Assembly: GCF_902459765.1 (NCBI RefSeq)
Contig: NZ_CABPSP010000013.1
Span: 1-64,000, forward strand
Origin: Pandoraea anapnoica
GTDB lineage: Bacteria > Pseudomonadota > Gammaproteobacteria > Burkholderiales > Burkholderiaceae
Direction of reading: 5' to 3'
Length of the DNA stretch: 64,000 nt
The notes beneath the pieces were generated by a model. It was not told the origin of the DNA and did not search any database. It was given only the letters and a program-made list of their open reading frames with translations. The position numbers and the translations under genes were made by a program. This document shows positions 9,129-18,675 of this stretch, in pieces. The number at the start of each line of letters is the position of its first letter. Within the stretch, counting starts at the first letter, position 1.

Positions 9129-9171
9129 AAACGCCGCAGGCCCCGATTCGCGAGGGGTGCGGCGTTTTTTT
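9129..9171. terminator. Bidirectional intrinsic terminator
   Basis: A GC-rich stem (AAACGCCGCA pairing with TGCGGCGTTT) closes an inner GCCCC/GGGG segment and is followed by seven T on the plus strand, with T-rich sequence also on the minus strand. It lies between the convergent crotonase and yciA genes. Confidence 0.9.
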
Positions 9172-9228
9172 GCGTCTGACACCTGTCGGACGGCCGCGCA
9201 GGGCTACCGTCCCCCAGAGTCAATTACG

Positions 9229-9648
9229 TCAACTGACGGCTTCGAGCTTCGGCAGCGGGCGCGGGCGGCGGTCTTCGTCGGTCGCCACGTACGTCACCAT
9301 GGCCTCGGTCACTTTGACGATCTCGTGCGACAGGCGCATGCGCTGGGCGTACGCCTCGACATAGACGGTAATCGACGTGTTGCCCGTTTTGACGATGGTG
9401 GCGTAGAAGCTGAGCAAGTCGCCGACGAAGACCGGCTCCTTGAACAGGAACGAATTGACGGCGATGGTTGCCACACGGCCGTTGGCGCGTTGTGCGGCGG
9501 GGATCGAGCCGGCGATGTCGACCTGAGACATGATCCAGCCGCCGAAGACGTCGCCATGGGCGTTGGCGTCGGCGGGCATCGGCATCACGCGCAACGCCAG
9601 TTCTTTTTCTTCGGGCAGGGCCGTGAGGGCAGGGGTCGGGGTACTCAT
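9229..9648 (-). CDS. yciA: Acyl-CoA thioesterase, YciA family
   Basis: A 139-residue hotdog-fold thioesterase that hydrolyses acyl-CoA to free acid and CoA. The family motif MPADANAHGDVFGGWIMSQ carries the conserved Asn, His, Gly and Asp of YciA proteins, and the end is basic (EDRRPRPLPKLEAVS). The ATG at 9648 is preceded by AAGGAACC at proper spacing; a longer in-frame start at 9735 adds arginine-rich residues without family match. It is convergent with the beta-oxidation operon, which fits a role in balancing acyl-CoA pools, although YciA itself is broad in substrate. Confidence 0.85.
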   Translation of the reverse strand: MSTPTPALTALPEEKELALRVMPMPADANAHGDVFGGWIMSQVDIAGSIPAAQRANGRVATIAVNSFLFKEPVFVGDLLSFYATIVKTGNTSITVYVEAYAQRMRLSHEIVKVTEAMVTYVATDEDRRPRPLPKLEAVS

Positions 9649-9788
9649 GAGGTTCCTTGCTAGAGCGGGAAAGCCGGCCGGCGTCGATTTGGCGGGGTTC
9701 AGCGCACGTCGCCGGGTTCTGCGAAAATACGTCATCGACGATTCTAGCGGAAAGCCCTCTCCCGAGCCGGACGCCGCCCCACCCCACC

Positions 9789-11702
9789 ATGAGACGTTTT
9801 ACTCCGGCCGAGCCCGCGCCGGCGGCTTCCGGCAAGCCCAATGCCGCCAAACCGGCGCGCGGCGACTGGCAGGTCATCAAATCCCTGATTCCCTATCTGA
9901 TGGAGTTTCGCGGCCGCGTCACGCTGGCGCTGTCGTGCCTGATCCTGGCGAAGGTCGCCAACCTCGGCGTGCCGGTCATCATGAAGCACATCGTCGACGC
10001 CCTCGGCCCGGTGGCGTCGCTCTCAGCCACGGCGCGCGCCACGAACGATCCGAGCCTGATCGTCGTGGGCGGCCTTGGCATTCTGGTGATCGCCTACGGT
10101 GTGGTGCGCCTGTCGACGTCGCTCTTCACCGAGCTGCGCGAAATTCTGTTCTCGAAGGTGACGGAAAGCGCCGTGCGTCAGATCGCGCTCAAGGTGTTCC
10201 GGCATCTGCACGCCCTGTCGCTGCGCTTCCATCTGGAGCGGCAGACGGGTGGCATGAGCCGCGACATCGAGCGGGGCACACGAGGCATCCAGTCGATGAT
10301 CTCGTACTCGCTCTACAGCATTCTGCCCACGCTCATCGAAGTCGCGCTGGTACTCGGCTTCTTCGTCGTGCGCTACGAGGCGTTCTACGCCATCGTCACG
10401 CTCGTAGCGCTCGTGTTCTACATCGCCTTCACGGTGAAGGTCACGGAGTGGCGCACACACTTTCGCCGCACGATGAACGAACTCGATTCGAAGGCCAACG
10501 CCCGTGCCATCGATTCGCTCATCAACTACGAGACGGTGAAGTACTTCGGCAATGAAGCCTTCGAGACGCAGCGCTACGACGAGAACCTGAAGCGTTATCG
10601 CGCGGCCGCCATCCGTTCGCAGAACTCGCTGTCGGTGCTGAATTTCGGCCAGCAGGTGATCATCGCCAGCGGGTTGATTCTGATTCTGTGGCATGCCACG
10701 CAGGGCGTCATGAGCGGACGCATGACGCTCGGCGATCTCGTGCTCGTCAACACGTTCATGTTGCAGCTCTACATTCCGCTGAATTTCCTCGGCGTGATCT
10801 ATCGTGAGCTCAAGCAGGCGATGACCGACATGGATCGCATGTTCACGCTGCTCGACGTGAATCGCGAAGTGGCCGATCCGCCGGGCGCGCAACCGCTGGT
10901 ATGCAATGGCGGCACTGTGCGATTCGAACACGTGAACTTCGGCTACGAGCCGGCGCGCCAGATTCTGCACGACGTCGATTTCACCATTGCGGCGGGCACG
11001 ACCACGGCCGTCGTCGGCCACAGTGGCTCGGGCAAATCGACGCTCTCGCGTCTGCTGTTCCGCTTCTACGACGTAGGCTTCCCGGGACTCGACGGCGGAC
11101 GCATTTCCATCGACGGCCAGGACATTCGTAACGTCACTCAGGATTCGCTGCGCGCCGCCATCGGCATCGTGCCGCAGGATACGGTGCTGTTCAACGACAC
11201 GATCTACTACAACATCGCGTACGGCAATCCGTCCGCATCGCGCGAGCAGGTGATTGCCGCGGCGCGCGCGGCGCATATTCACGACTTCATCGAAAGTCTG
11301 CCCGCCGGTTATGAGTCGATGGTCGGTGAGCGCGGACTCAAGCTCTCCGGCGGCGAAAAACAGCGCGTGGCGATTGCGCGGACCATCCTCAAGAATCCGC
11401 ATATTCTGATTTTCGACGAGGCGACGTCGGCACTCGATTCGCGCTCGGAACAGGCGATTCAGACGGAGTTGCGCAACATCGCACGCGAGCGGACGACGCT
11501 CGTCATCGCGCACCGTCTCTCGACGGTGGTGCATGCGGCGCAAATCATCGTGCTCGACAAGGGACGCATCGTGGAGCGCGGTACGCACGATCAGTTGCTG
11601 CACGCCGAAGGCCTCTACGCACAAATGTGGGCGTTGCAGCAGCAGCGTCGCGGCGGGGAAGGGGATGCCGAGGCATCGCACTTCGCCACGGTGGTGTCCT
11701 GA
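9789..11702 (+). CDS. ATM1-type ABC exporter (fused permease and ATPase)
   Basis: A 637-residue half-transporter that should act as an inner-membrane homodimer. The N-terminal half has about six hydrophobic helices and the segment YETVKYFGNE, typical of the Atm1/HMT1 group that exports glutathione-linked compounds or heavy metals. The ATPase half shows Walker A GHSGSGKST, the signature LSGGEKQRVAIART, Walker B ILIFDEATSALD and the H-loop IAHRLST. ATG 9789 is the start most consistent with the family; an upstream in-frame start at 9657 overlaps the yciA promoter. Its N-terminus is rich in Ala and Pro. Substrate unknown. Confidence 0.88.
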   Translation: MRRFTPAEPAPAASGKPNAAKPARGDWQVIKSLIPYLMEFRGRVTLALSCLILAKVANLGVPVIMKHIVDALGPVASLSATARATNDPSLIVVGGLGILVIAYGVVRLSTSLFTELREILFSKVTESAVRQIALKVFRHLHALSLRFHLERQTGGMSRDIERGTRGIQSMISYSLYSILPTLIEVALVLGFFVVRYEAFYAIVTLVALVFYIAFTVKVTEWRTHFRRTMNELDSKANARAIDSLINYETVKYFGNEAFETQRYDENLKRYRAAAIRSQNSLSVLNFGQQVIIASGLILILWHATQGVMSGRMTLGDLVLVNTFMLQLYIPLNFLGVIYRELKQAMTDMDRMFTLLDVNREVADPPGAQPLVCNGGTVRFEHVNFGYEPARQILHDVDFTIAAGTTTAVVGHSGSGKSTLSRLLFRFYDVGFPGLDGGRISIDGQDIRNVTQDSLRAAIGIVPQDTVLFNDTIYYNIAYGNPSASREQVIAAARAAHIHDFIESLPAGYESMVGERGLKLSGGEKQRVAIARTILKNPHILIFDEATSALDSRSEQAIQTELRNIARERTTLVIAHRLSTVVHAAQIIVLDKGRIVERGTHDQLLHAEGLYAQMWALQQQRRGGEGDAEASHFATVVS

Positions 11703-11808
11703 GCGCGATTGTGCGCAATTCGGCGTGGGGATGACGGGCACGGGTCTGTCATCCCGGCAGCCGATTGAGTAGACTGGCGCACTGACATCGCCTGCGCGGG
11801 AGTACCGC

Positions 11809-12765
11809 ATGGAAATCAAGTGGCTCGAGGACTTCGTGTCCCTCGCCAAGACGAACAGTTTCAGCCGCTCGGCGGAATTGCGTCACGTGACGCAGCCCGC
11901 GTTCTCGCGGCGTATCCAGTCGCTCGAAGCGTGGCTGGGCAGCGAACTCATCGACCGTTCCAGCTATCCGACGCGCCTCACGCCCGCCGGCGAGGTCTTC
12001 TACGAGCAGGCGCTAACGTTGCTTGCGCAGGCGCAGGAAGCCCGCGCGTTGCTGCGCGAACAACGCTCCGCCGACCATTCGGTGATCGACTTCGCCGTCC
12101 CCCACACGCTCTCCATGACGTTCTTCCCGCGCTGGCTCAAGCTGCTGGAGAAGCGTCAGGGCTTGCTGCGCAGCCGTCTGCGTGCGCTCAACGTGCACGA
12201 TGCGGCCATGTCGCTCACCGATGGCGGCTGCGATCTTCTGATGTGCTACTACCACCCGAGCCAGCCACTGCAGCTCGACTCGGCGCGCTACGAGATGATC
12301 GTGCTCGGCAGTGAGCGCTTCAGTCCGTACAGCGCCCCGGCCGCGCAAAAGCGTGCCCGTTTCAAGTTGCCCGGAACCCCCGAAGCGCCGGTGCCGTATC
12401 TGGCTTATACGTCGAACGCCTACCTCGGCCGGATGGCCGATCTGCTCGTAGGGGACGTGTCTAGCCGTCCGCATCTGGACAAGGTCTACGAAACGGACAT
12501 GGCGGAAGCGCTCAAAGCGATGGTGCTCGCCGGACACGGCGTGGCGTTCCTGCCCGAGAGCGCGGTGGTCGACTCGGTGGCGCGCGGCGAACTGATCGAC
12601 CTCGCGCCGCCGGGCAAAACCACAACGCCCTGGCATCTGGACATGGAAATTCGTCTGTATCGCGATCGGCTCGCCCATACGGACGCGAGCAACCGCCGCG
12701 AGCGCGCCAAGCGCGACGTCGTCGAAGCCTTCTGGCAGGCCGTTCGGGATCAGGTCAAAGGCTAA
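11809..12765 (+). CDS. LysR-family transcriptional regulator
   Basis: A 318-residue LysR-type regulator. The N-terminal winged helix is WLEDFVSLAKTNSFSRSAE followed by VTQPAFSRRIQSLE (residues about 5-42); the remainder is the co-inducer-binding domain. It is 106 bases behind the ABC exporter and 310 bases ahead of gdhA on the same strand. A perfect LysR-like palindrome lies between this gene and gdhA, so control of gdhA, itself, or both is plausible. That link is inferred from position only. Confidence 0.88.
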   Translation: MEIKWLEDFVSLAKTNSFSRSAELRHVTQPAFSRRIQSLEAWLGSELIDRSSYPTRLTPAGEVFYEQALTLLAQAQEARALLREQRSADHSVIDFAVPHTLSMTFFPRWLKLLEKRQGLLRSRLRALNVHDAAMSLTDGGCDLLMCYYHPSQPLQLDSARYEMIVLGSERFSPYSAPAAQKRARFKLPGTPEAPVPYLAYTSNAYLGRMADLLVGDVSSRPHLDKVYETDMAEALKAMVLAGHGVAFLPESAVVDSVARGELIDLAPPGKTTTPWHLDMEIRLYRDRLAHTDASNRRERAKRDVVEAFWQAVRDQVKG

Positions 12766-13075
12766 GTCTCACGCCTCTCAAATGGCTGCGGAACCCCGTC
12801 GGATAGGCATCATCAATAGACCGGATATGGAGTAGGGCTACGCCGCGAGAAAGGCTATTCGCATCCGGTAAGGACGTCCCCGTTGACGTGCGATCACGGC
12901 GATTTGCCTGACGTACCGGCAAAATGAGGGGATGCTCACATCTATGCAGGAAATGCATAGATGCATGTTTATTCGGCATTGGATTGTTAATCGGGGTTCT
13001 TTGTAAAGTGCCAGCCATTCGTGTCGCTGGCGCGGTGTGTGCCGGCGGTGCAGATTGAAGCCGGAGAATCCAACG
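12766..13075. other. Regulatory region between lysR and gdhA
   Basis: This 310-base stretch has no credible gene. It holds the 25-base palindrome at 12939-12963 and an AT-richer segment (about 12964-13010) that could contain the gdhA promoter. I cannot fix -35 and -10 elements with confidence. Confidence 0.6.
12939..12963. promoter_or_regulatory. Perfect 10-base inverted repeat upstream of gdhA
   Basis: CATCTATGCA and TGCATAGATG form a perfect palindrome separated by GGAAA. It contains the T-N11-A arrangement of LysR-type operators and lies 113 bases before the gdhA ATG, directly downstream of a lysR gene. Confidence 0.7.
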
Positions 13076-14362
13076 ATGTCTCAAACGTCACATGCCTTGC
13101 CCTCTTACCTCGACGCCGAACACCTCGGTCCGTGGGGTAACTACCTCCAACAAGTCGACCGCGTTACCCCCTACCTCGGTTCGCTCTCGCGCTGGGTCGA
13201 AACCCTCAAGCGCCCGAAGCGTATTCTCGTGGTCGACTGCCCGATCGAACTCGACAACGGCACCATCGCCCACTTCGAGGGATATCGCGTTCAGCACAAC
13301 ACCTCGCGCGGCCCCGGTAAGGGCGGCGTGCGTTTCCACCAGGACGTGACGCTGTCCGAAGTCATGGCCCTGTCGGCCTGGATGTCGGTCAAGAATGCGG
13401 CGGTGAACGTGCCCTACGGCGGCGCCAAGGGCGGTATCCGCGTGGACCCGCGCAAGCTTTCGCGCGGCGAGCTGGAGCGTCTGACGCGTCGCTACACCAG
13501 CGAAATCAACATCATCATCGGGCCGACGAAGGACATTCCGGCACCGGACGTCAACACCAATGAGCAGATCATGGCGTGGATGATGGACACCTACTCGATG
13601 AACGAGGGTTCCACCGCCACCGGCGTCGTGACCGGCAAGCCGATTTCGCTGGGTGGCTCGCTGGGCCGCCGCGAAGCGACCGGCCGTGGCGTGTTTGTGG
13701 TGAGCTGCGAAGCAGCCCGCCGCCTGGGCATGGACGTGCGCGGTGCGCGTGTGATCGTGCAGGGCTTCGGCAACGTGGGCGGTATCGCCGCCCGTCTGTT
13801 CCATGAAGCCGGCGCGCATGTCATCGGCGTGCAAGATCACACCGGCACGATTTACAAGTCGGACGGCCTCGATGTGCCGAACCTGCTCAAGCACGTGGCC
13901 GAGACCGGCGGCGTGGGTGGCTTCCCGGCCGCGGAAACCATGAAGGACGAGGAATTCTGGTCGCTCGACTGCGAATTCCTGATCCCGGCCGCGCTGGAAA
14001 ACCAGATCACAGAGAAGAACGCCGACCAGATCCGCGCCAAGGTCGTGGTGGAAGGCGCTAACGGCCCGACCACGACGGCTGCGGACGACATCCTGCGTAG
14101 CAAGAACATTCTTGTGGTGCCGGACGTGGTCGCCAACGCTGGCGGCGTGACTGTGTCGTACTTCGAATGGGTCCAGGACTTCTCGAGCTTCTTCTGGACG
14201 GAAGAAGAAATCAACCAGCGTCTGGAGCGCATCATGCGCGAGGCATTCGACGGCGTGTGGCACGTCGCGCAGGAGCACCAGGTTTCGCTGCGTACAGCCG
14301 CATTCATCGTCGCGTGTAGCCGTATTCTGCAAGCGCGTGAAATGCGCGGTCTGTACCCCTGA
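13076..14362 (+). CDS. gdhA: Glutamate dehydrogenase (GdhA)
   Basis: A 428-residue amino-acid dehydrogenase interconverting 2-oxoglutarate plus ammonia and glutamate. The catalytic Lys118 sits in [13 protein letters not shown], the substrate Lys region is [10 protein letters not shown], and the Rossmann motif is [15 protein letters not shown]. Length and these motifs match the hexameric glutamate dehydrogenase common in Burkholderiales, usually NAD-dependent. ATG 13076 is preceded by GGAGAA and gives [10 protein letters not shown]; the in-frame start at 13037 is less likely. It sits between a lysR gene and the glutamate/aspartate importer gltIJKL, which fits a role in glutamate use. Confidence 0.92.
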   Translation: MSQTSHALPSYLDAEHLGPWGNYLQQVDRVTPYLGSLSRWVETLKRPKRILVVDCPIELDNGTIAHFEGYRVQHNTSRGPGKGGVRFHQDVTLSEVMALSAWMSVKNAAVNVPYGGAKGGIRVDPRKLSRGELERLTRRYTSEINIIIGPTKDIPAPDVNTNEQIMAWMMDTYSMNEGSTATGVVTGKPISLGGSLGRREATGRGVFVVSCEAARRLGMDVRGARVIVQGFGNVGGIAARLFHEAGAHVIGVQDHTGTIYKSDGLDVPNLLKHVAETGGVGGFPAAETMKDEEFWSLDCEFLIPAALENQITEKNADQIRAKVVVEGANGPTTTAADDILRSKNILVVPDVVANAGGVTVSYFEWVQDFSSFFWTEEEINQRLERIMREAFDGVWHVAQEHQVSLRTAAFIVACSRILQAREMRGLYP

Positions 14363-14392
14363 TCGATAGGGTATAGTCCGGCTAAGTAGTAG

Positions 14393-14458
14393 TACGCATT
14401 CGTGCGTAAAAAGGAACGTTCGGGGCGAGTTACGTCAAAAAAGACGCTCGTTCCGAAC
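14393..14458 (+). promoter_or_regulatory. Two hairpins between gdhA and gltI
   Basis: A small hairpin TACGCA-TTCG-TGCGTA spans 14393-14408. A larger one pairs GTTCGGGGCGAG (14418-14429) with CTCGTTCCGAAC (14447-14458), fully paired in RNA with two G-U pairs, and stacks on an inner CGTC/GACG stem around an A6 loop. No T run follows, so it is not a standard terminator. Confidence 0.55.
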
Positions 14459-14488
14459 AATCGAGAATAAAAAAATCGGTAATTGCAG

Positions 14489-14497
14489 TGCTAAAAT
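14489..14497 (+). promoter_or_regulatory. Extended -10 element before gltI
   Basis: TGCTAAAAT matches an extended -10 (TGnTAnAAT) about 30 bases before the gltI ATG, giving a short leader that carries AAGGAGA. No clear -35 element is seen, as expected for an extended -10 promoter. Confidence 0.45.
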
Positions 14498-14526
14498 GCA
14501 CTGGTTTTTGCCAAGGAGACCAAGGA

Positions 14527-15435
14527 ATGACCCTCTCGAAAATTGCGTTGGCGATGTGCTGTGTTGGCCTGATGGCAGGTGCTGCTCAGGCTCAGGAAGC
14601 CGGTACCCTCAAGAAGATCAAGGACACAGGCGTCATTTCGCTGGGAAACCGCGAATCGTCGATTCCGTTCTCGTTCTATGACAACAACCACAATGTTGTC
14701 GGTTATGCCAACGACGTCGCTCAGGCGATCGTTGCTGAAGTCAAGAAAGACCTGAAGCTGGCGAAGCTGGACGTCAAGCAGACGCCGATCACGTCGCAGA
14801 ACCGCATTCCGCTGGTTCAGAACGGCACGATCGACATCGAGTGCGGTTCGACCACGAACAACGCCGACCGTCAAAAGCAGGCTGCCTTCTCGAACACGTT
14901 CTTCATCATCGGCACGCGTCTGCTGACGAAGAACACGTCGGGCGTGAAGGAATTCGCGGACCTGAAGGGCAAGAACGTTGTCACGACGGCTGGCACGACG
15001 TCTGAGCGTCTGCTGCGCGAGATGAACCAGAAAGACAACATGGGCATGAACATCATCAGCGCGAAGGACCACGGCGAAGCCGCCATCACGCTGCATCAGG
15101 GTCGTGCCGTGGCGTTCATGATGGATGACGCACTGCTCGCAGGTGAACGTGCCAAGTTCAAGGATGCCAAGGACTACAGCATCGTCGGCAAGGCTGCTTC
15201 GTACGAAGCGTATGGCTGCATGATGCGCAAGGACGATCCGGCGTTCAAGAAGGTGGTGGACAAGGCTGTCGCCGACTATCAAAAGTCGGGTCAGGCACAG
15301 AAGGACTACGCTAAGTGGTTCCAACAGCCGATTCCGGCACTGGGTGGTGTGAACATGGACTTCGCACCGTCGGCTGAAATGGCCGCCCTGTGGAAGAATC
15401 CGAACGACAAGGCCGATGTCGACGGCGCCAAGTAA
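14527..15435 (+). CDS. gltI: Glutamate/aspartate ABC transporter, periplasmic binding protein
   Basis: The 302-residue solute receptor of the GltIJKL importer. Residues 1-22 form a signal peptide (MTLSKIALAMCCVGLMAGAA) with cleavage expected after AQA. The mature part has the type II periplasmic fold of the family (SLGNRESSIPFSFYDNNH near the start, IDIECGSTTNNADRQ in the middle). ATG 14527 has AAGGAG upstream; the in-frame start at 14488 would bury the signal peptide. It is followed by a hairpin with T run and then the permease genes, so the receptor may be made in excess of the membrane parts. Confidence 0.92.
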   Translation: MTLSKIALAMCCVGLMAGAAQAQEAGTLKKIKDTGVISLGNRESSIPFSFYDNNHNVVGYANDVAQAIVAEVKKDLKLAKLDVKQTPITSQNRIPLVQNGTIDIECGSTTNNADRQKQAAFSNTFFIIGTRLLTKNTSGVKEFADLKGKNVVTTAGTTSERLLREMNQKDNMGMNIISAKDHGEAAITLHQGRAVAFMMDDALLAGERAKFKDAKDYSIVGKAASYEAYGCMMRKDDPAFKKVVDKAVADYQKSGQAQKDYAKWFQQPIPALGGVNMDFAPSAEMAALWKNPNDKADVDGAK

Positions 15436-15479
15436 GCCAGCAGGCTCACTGATTCGCCAGGCGTAAGCCGGTAATTCCG

Positions 15480-15512
15480 AAGCGGAAGGAGTCAATCCTT
15501 CCGCTTCTTTTT
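15480..15512 (+). terminator. Intra-operon terminator or attenuator after gltI
   Basis: An 11-base perfect stem, AAGCGGAAGGA with TCCTTCCGCTT, has a 5-base loop and a T-rich tail. It lies within the gltI-gltJ gap, so partial termination would favour gltI transcripts. Confidence 0.8.
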
Positions 15513-15540
15513 AAGCAAGACAAGTAGAAGAGGGGAGATC

Positions 15541-16281
15541 ATGGCTTTCGGTCTCGATTTCAGTTTTTTCTTCCAGCCGGTCGCAACCGGTGAGGACAGC
15601 ACTTACTTCGGTTGGGTGCTCTCGGGTCTCAAGCTCACGCTTGAGGTCGGCCTCGGCGGCTGGATCATCGCGCTCGTCATCGGCTCCGTGCTCGGGGTGA
15701 TGCGCACCATTCCAAACAAATGGATTTCCGGATTTGCAGCGGCTTACGTCGAACTGTTCCGGAACATCCCGCTGCTCGTGCAGTTGTTCTTCTGGTATTA
15801 CGTGGCCCCCGACTTCCTGCCGGAAGCCGTTCGCCAGTGGCTGTTCTCGCTCAATCCCGCTAACGTCTCGCTGCTCACCGGTGTGATCGGTCTGGGCCTC
15901 TTCACGGCGGCTCGGGTTTGCGAACAGGTGCGCTCCGGTATCAATTCGCTACCGAAGGGCCAGAAGAATGCCGGTCTCGCGATGGGGCTGACGCTCCCGC
16001 AGACCTACCGCTTCGTGTTGCTGCCGGTCGCGTTCCGTGTGGTGATTCCGCCGATTACGTCGGAGTTCGTCAACATCTTCAAGAACTCGGCTGTGATTTC
16101 GACGGTGAACCTGCTCGAACTGACGGGCCAGGGCAAGCAGCTTATCGACTACACGGCGCATAGCTACGAGTCGTTCATCGTTATCACGGTGGCTTACATG
16201 ATCATCAACATCGCGGTGCTGGTGCTCATGCGCTTCATCGAAGCCAAGACCCGCCTGCCGGGCTACATCGGGGGCAAATAA
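15541..16281 (+). CDS. gltJ: Glutamate/aspartate ABC transporter permease GltJ
   Basis: A 246-residue inner-membrane subunit of the amino-acid importer. It contains several hydrophobic helices and the HisMQ-type permease loop near its C-terminal third ([20 protein letters not shown]), which contacts the ATPase GltL. GAGGGGAG lies before ATG 15541. Its stop codon overlaps the gltK start as TAATG, indicating translational coupling. The long N-terminal part before the first helix ([11 protein letters not shown]) is normal for GltJ. Confidence 0.9.
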   Translation: MAFGLDFSFFFQPVATGEDSTYFGWVLSGLKLTLEVGLGGWIIALVIGSVLGVMRTIPNKWISGFAAAYVELFRNIPLLVQLFFWYYVAPDFLPEAVRQWLFSLNPANVSLLTGVIGLGLFTAARVCEQVRSGINSLPKGQKNAGLAMGLTLPQTYRFVLLPVAFRVVIPPITSEFVNIFKNSAVISTVNLLELTGQGKQLIDYTAHSYESFIVITVAYMIINIAVLVLMRFIEAKTRLPGYIGGK

Positions 16282-16961
16282 TGTTCGAGATCTTCGCATG
16301 GGGCGGTGTCGTCGACGCTTGGCCTCTGCTCGTCAAGGGCATGATCACCACGCTGCAGGTCACGGCGCTCGCCGTGGTCGTCGGCATCATCTGGGGCACG
16401 CTGCTCGCGATGATGCGTCTGTCGGGCGTGGCGCCACTCAAGTGGTTCGCGGATCTGTACGTGAACGTGTTCCGCTCGATTCCGCTGCTGATGGTGCTGC
16501 TGTGGTTCTTCCTGATCGTGCCGCAGGTGCTGCGTTCGTTGCTCGACGTGCCGCCGACGTGGGATATCCGGATGGTCTCGGCGCTCGTGGCCTTCTCGCT
16601 TTTTGAAGCGGCGTATTATTCGGAAATTATCCGCGCCGGTATTCAGAGCGTGTCGCGTGGTCAGATGTCCGCTGCTTTCGCGCTGGGCATGTCGTACTGG
16701 CAGGCGATGGGCCTCGTGGTGCTGCCGCAGGCGTTCCGCAACATGGTGCCGTTGCTGCTCACGCAGGGCATTATTCTGTTCCAGGATACCTCGCTCGTGT
16801 ACGCGATCGCCCTGTCCGATTTCTTCGGCATGGCGTACTCGGTCGGTCAGCGTGACGGCACGCTGCCCGCCATGATTGTGTTTGCCGGGGCGGTCTACTT
16901 TGTGATCTGCTTCACGGTTTCGATGTTGGTTAAACGTCTTCAAAAGAGGTTGGCGAAATGA
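16281..16961 (+). CDS. gltK: Glutamate/aspartate ABC transporter permease GltK
   Basis: A 226-residue second permease subunit of the GltIJKL importer. It is hydrophobic throughout, with the ATPase-contact loop [20 protein letters not shown] near residue 132 and the family end [11 protein letters not shown]. Its ATG overlaps the stop of gltJ by one base and its own stop overlaps the ATG of gltL (ATGA), so the three genes are translated as a coupled unit. Confidence 0.9.
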   Translation: MFEIFAWGGVVDAWPLLVKGMITTLQVTALAVVVGIIWGTLLAMMRLSGVAPLKWFADLYVNVFRSIPLLMVLLWFFLIVPQVLRSLLDVPPTWDIRMVSALVAFSLFEAAYYSEIIRAGIQSVSRGQMSAAFALGMSYWQAMGLVVLPQAFRNMVPLLLTQGIILFQDTSLVYAIALSDFFGMAYSVGQRDGTLPAMIVFAGAVYFVICFTVSMLVKRLQKRLAK

Positions 16962-17683
16962 TTACCCTTAAAAACGTCTCCAAGTGGTACGGCCAGTTCC
17001 AGGTGCTCACGGACTGCTCCACTGAAGTCAAGAAGGGTGAAGTCGTGGTGGTGTGCGGCCCGTCGGGTTCGGGCAAGTCCACGCTCATCAAGACCGTCAA
17101 CGGTCTGGAGCCGATCCAGCAAGGCGAGATCATCGTCGATGGCACGTCGGTCGCGGATCCGAAGACGAATCTGGCCAAGCTGCGCTCGCGCGTCGGCATG
17201 GTGTTCCAGCACTTCGAACTGTTCCCGCACCTGTCGATCACCGAAAACCTGACGCTCGCACAGGTCAAGGTGTTGGGTCGCAGCAAGGAAGCGGCACGCG
17301 ACAAGGGCCTCAAGCTGCTTGAGCGCGTGGGCCTGAAGGCGCACGCTCACAAGTTCCCGGGCCAGCTCTCGGGCGGTCAGCAGCAGCGTGTGGCCATCGC
17401 CCGTGCCCTGTGCATGGACCCGATCGCCATGTTGTTCGACGAGCCGACCTCGGCGCTCGACCCGGAAATGATTAACGAAGTGCTCGACGTGATGGTCGAA
17501 CTGGCCCAGGAAGGCATGACCATGATGGTGGTCACGCACGAAATGGGCTTTGCCAAGAAGGTCGCCAACCGCGTGATCTTCATGGATCAGGGCATCATCG
17601 TGGAAGACGTCCAGAAGGACGAGTTCTTCGCGAATCCGAAGACGGACCGCGCCAAGGACTTCCTGGCCAAGATCCTTCACTGA
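16958..17683 (+). CDS. gltL: Glutamate/aspartate ABC transporter ATP-binding protein
   Basis: The 241-residue ATPase that drives glutamate and aspartate uptake through GltJK. Walker A is GPSGSGKST near residue 33, the Q-loop [10 protein letters not shown], the signature [15 protein letters not shown] and Walker [14 protein letters not shown]. The length is standard for polar amino-acid importers. It ends the gltIJKL operon and is followed by a strong bidirectional terminator. Confidence 0.93.
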   Translation: MITLKNVSKWYGQFQVLTDCSTEVKKGEVVVVCGPSGSGKSTLIKTVNGLEPIQQGEIIVDGTSVADPKTNLAKLRSRVGMVFQHFELFPHLSITENLTLAQVKVLGRSKEAARDKGLKLLERVGLKAHAHKFPGQLSGGQQQRVAIARALCMDPIAMLFDEPTSALDPEMINEVLDVMVELAQEGMTMMVVTHEMGFAKKVANRVIFMDQGIIVEDVQKDEFFANPKTDRAKDFLAKILH

Positions 17684-17703
17684 TCGCCGCCAGCGCAGGA
17701 ATG

Positions 17704-17735
17704 AAAAAAGCGTGCCTTCGGGCACGCTTTTTTTA
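17704..17735. terminator. Bidirectional intrinsic terminator with TTCG loop
   Basis: AAAGCGTGCC and GGCACGCTTT pair around a TTCG tetraloop with A and T runs on the two sides. It separates the convergent gltL and amidotransferase genes. Confidence 0.92.
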
Positions 17736-17789
17736 TGGACGTCGACGCGAGAGACCCCCTTCGCTGCGGGGCCGCCCGCAGTTACTCGA

Positions 17790-18620
17790 TCACTGGCAGG
17801 CCGTGTTTTGCGCGTTGCGCAGACGGACCGCTTCCGGAATCGGCACCACGGTGCGCAGCGTCGGCGCGCCTTTCTCGAACAGTATGAGTTCGCCTGGCTC
17901 GAACGTTGTCCAGACTTCGTTGTCGGTGAGTGGTGCCGTCGCGATCACCGCGACGCGATCGGCCGGGGTGGTGAACTTGGCGAAATCGATCTCCCAGTCG
18001 GCGTCGATCAGGTGCGCCTTCGTGAACGGCCACTGACGGGCGATGAAATGCAGCCGGGTCGAGCAGTGCGCGATCAGGGCCTGACCGTTCGAGAGCACGA
18101 AGTTGAACACGCCGTGGCGCGTGATCGTGCGCGTGATGTCTTCCACCGCGTGGAACAGTTCGTCGAGCGGCGGTTGCGAGCCGGGGAAGCGCTTGCGCAG
18201 GCCCTGCATGATGTCGCAGAAGGCGCGCTCGCTGTCCGTCGTCCCCACCGGTTGATAGACGCCCGAGAGAAACGGGTCGTAATCGTGCAGATCGCCGTTG
18301 TGGGCGAAGATCCAGTGGCGTCCCCAAAGCTCGCGCTGGAACGGATGGCAATTCTCCAGCTCGACGATGCCTTGCGTGGCCTTGCGGATGTGGGCGATGA
18401 CGTTCTTGGACTTGATCGGGTACTTCTTGACCAATTCGGCGATGGGCGAGTTGGCCGCTGCCTGATGATCGATGAACAGGCGGCAGGCCTTGTCCTCGAA
18501 GAACGCAATACCCCAACCGTCGGCATGGTGATCCGTGCCGCCCCCACGCGCCGCGAAACCGGTAAATGAGAACGTGATGTCGGTCGGTTCCGCGCAATTC
18601 ATTGCGAGCAGTTGGCACAT
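17790..18620 (-). CDS. Class II glutamine amidotransferase, YafJ type
   Basis: A 276-residue protein consisting of a single Ntn-type glutamine amidotransferase domain. Cys2 (start MCQLLAMN) is the expected nucleophile once Met1 is removed; HADGWGIAFF, HIRKAT and FAHNGDL are family motifs. The start at 18620 is chosen because only it places Cys at position 2; an in-frame start lies at 18671. There is no synthase partner domain, as in E. coli YafJ, whose acceptor is not established. It is divergent from pyrC and convergent with gltL. Confidence 0.85.
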   Translation of the reverse strand: MCQLLAMNCAEPTDITFSFTGFAARGGGTDHHADGWGIAFFEDKACRLFIDHQAAANSPIAELVKKYPIKSKNVIAHIRKATQGIVELENCHPFQRELWGRHWIFAHNGDLHDYDPFLSGVYQPVGTTDSERAFCDIMQGLRKRFPGSQPPLDELFHAVEDITRTITRHGVFNFVLSNGQALIAHCSTRLHFIARQWPFTKAHLIDADWEIDFAKFTTPADRVAVIATAPLTDNEVWTTFEPGELILFEKGAPTLRTVVPIPEAVRLRNAQNTACQ

Positions 18621-18675
18621 GGGACGGGCAAATCGATGATTGGCTGCGCACGTCGTGTCTGAGCGCCGCAACCGT

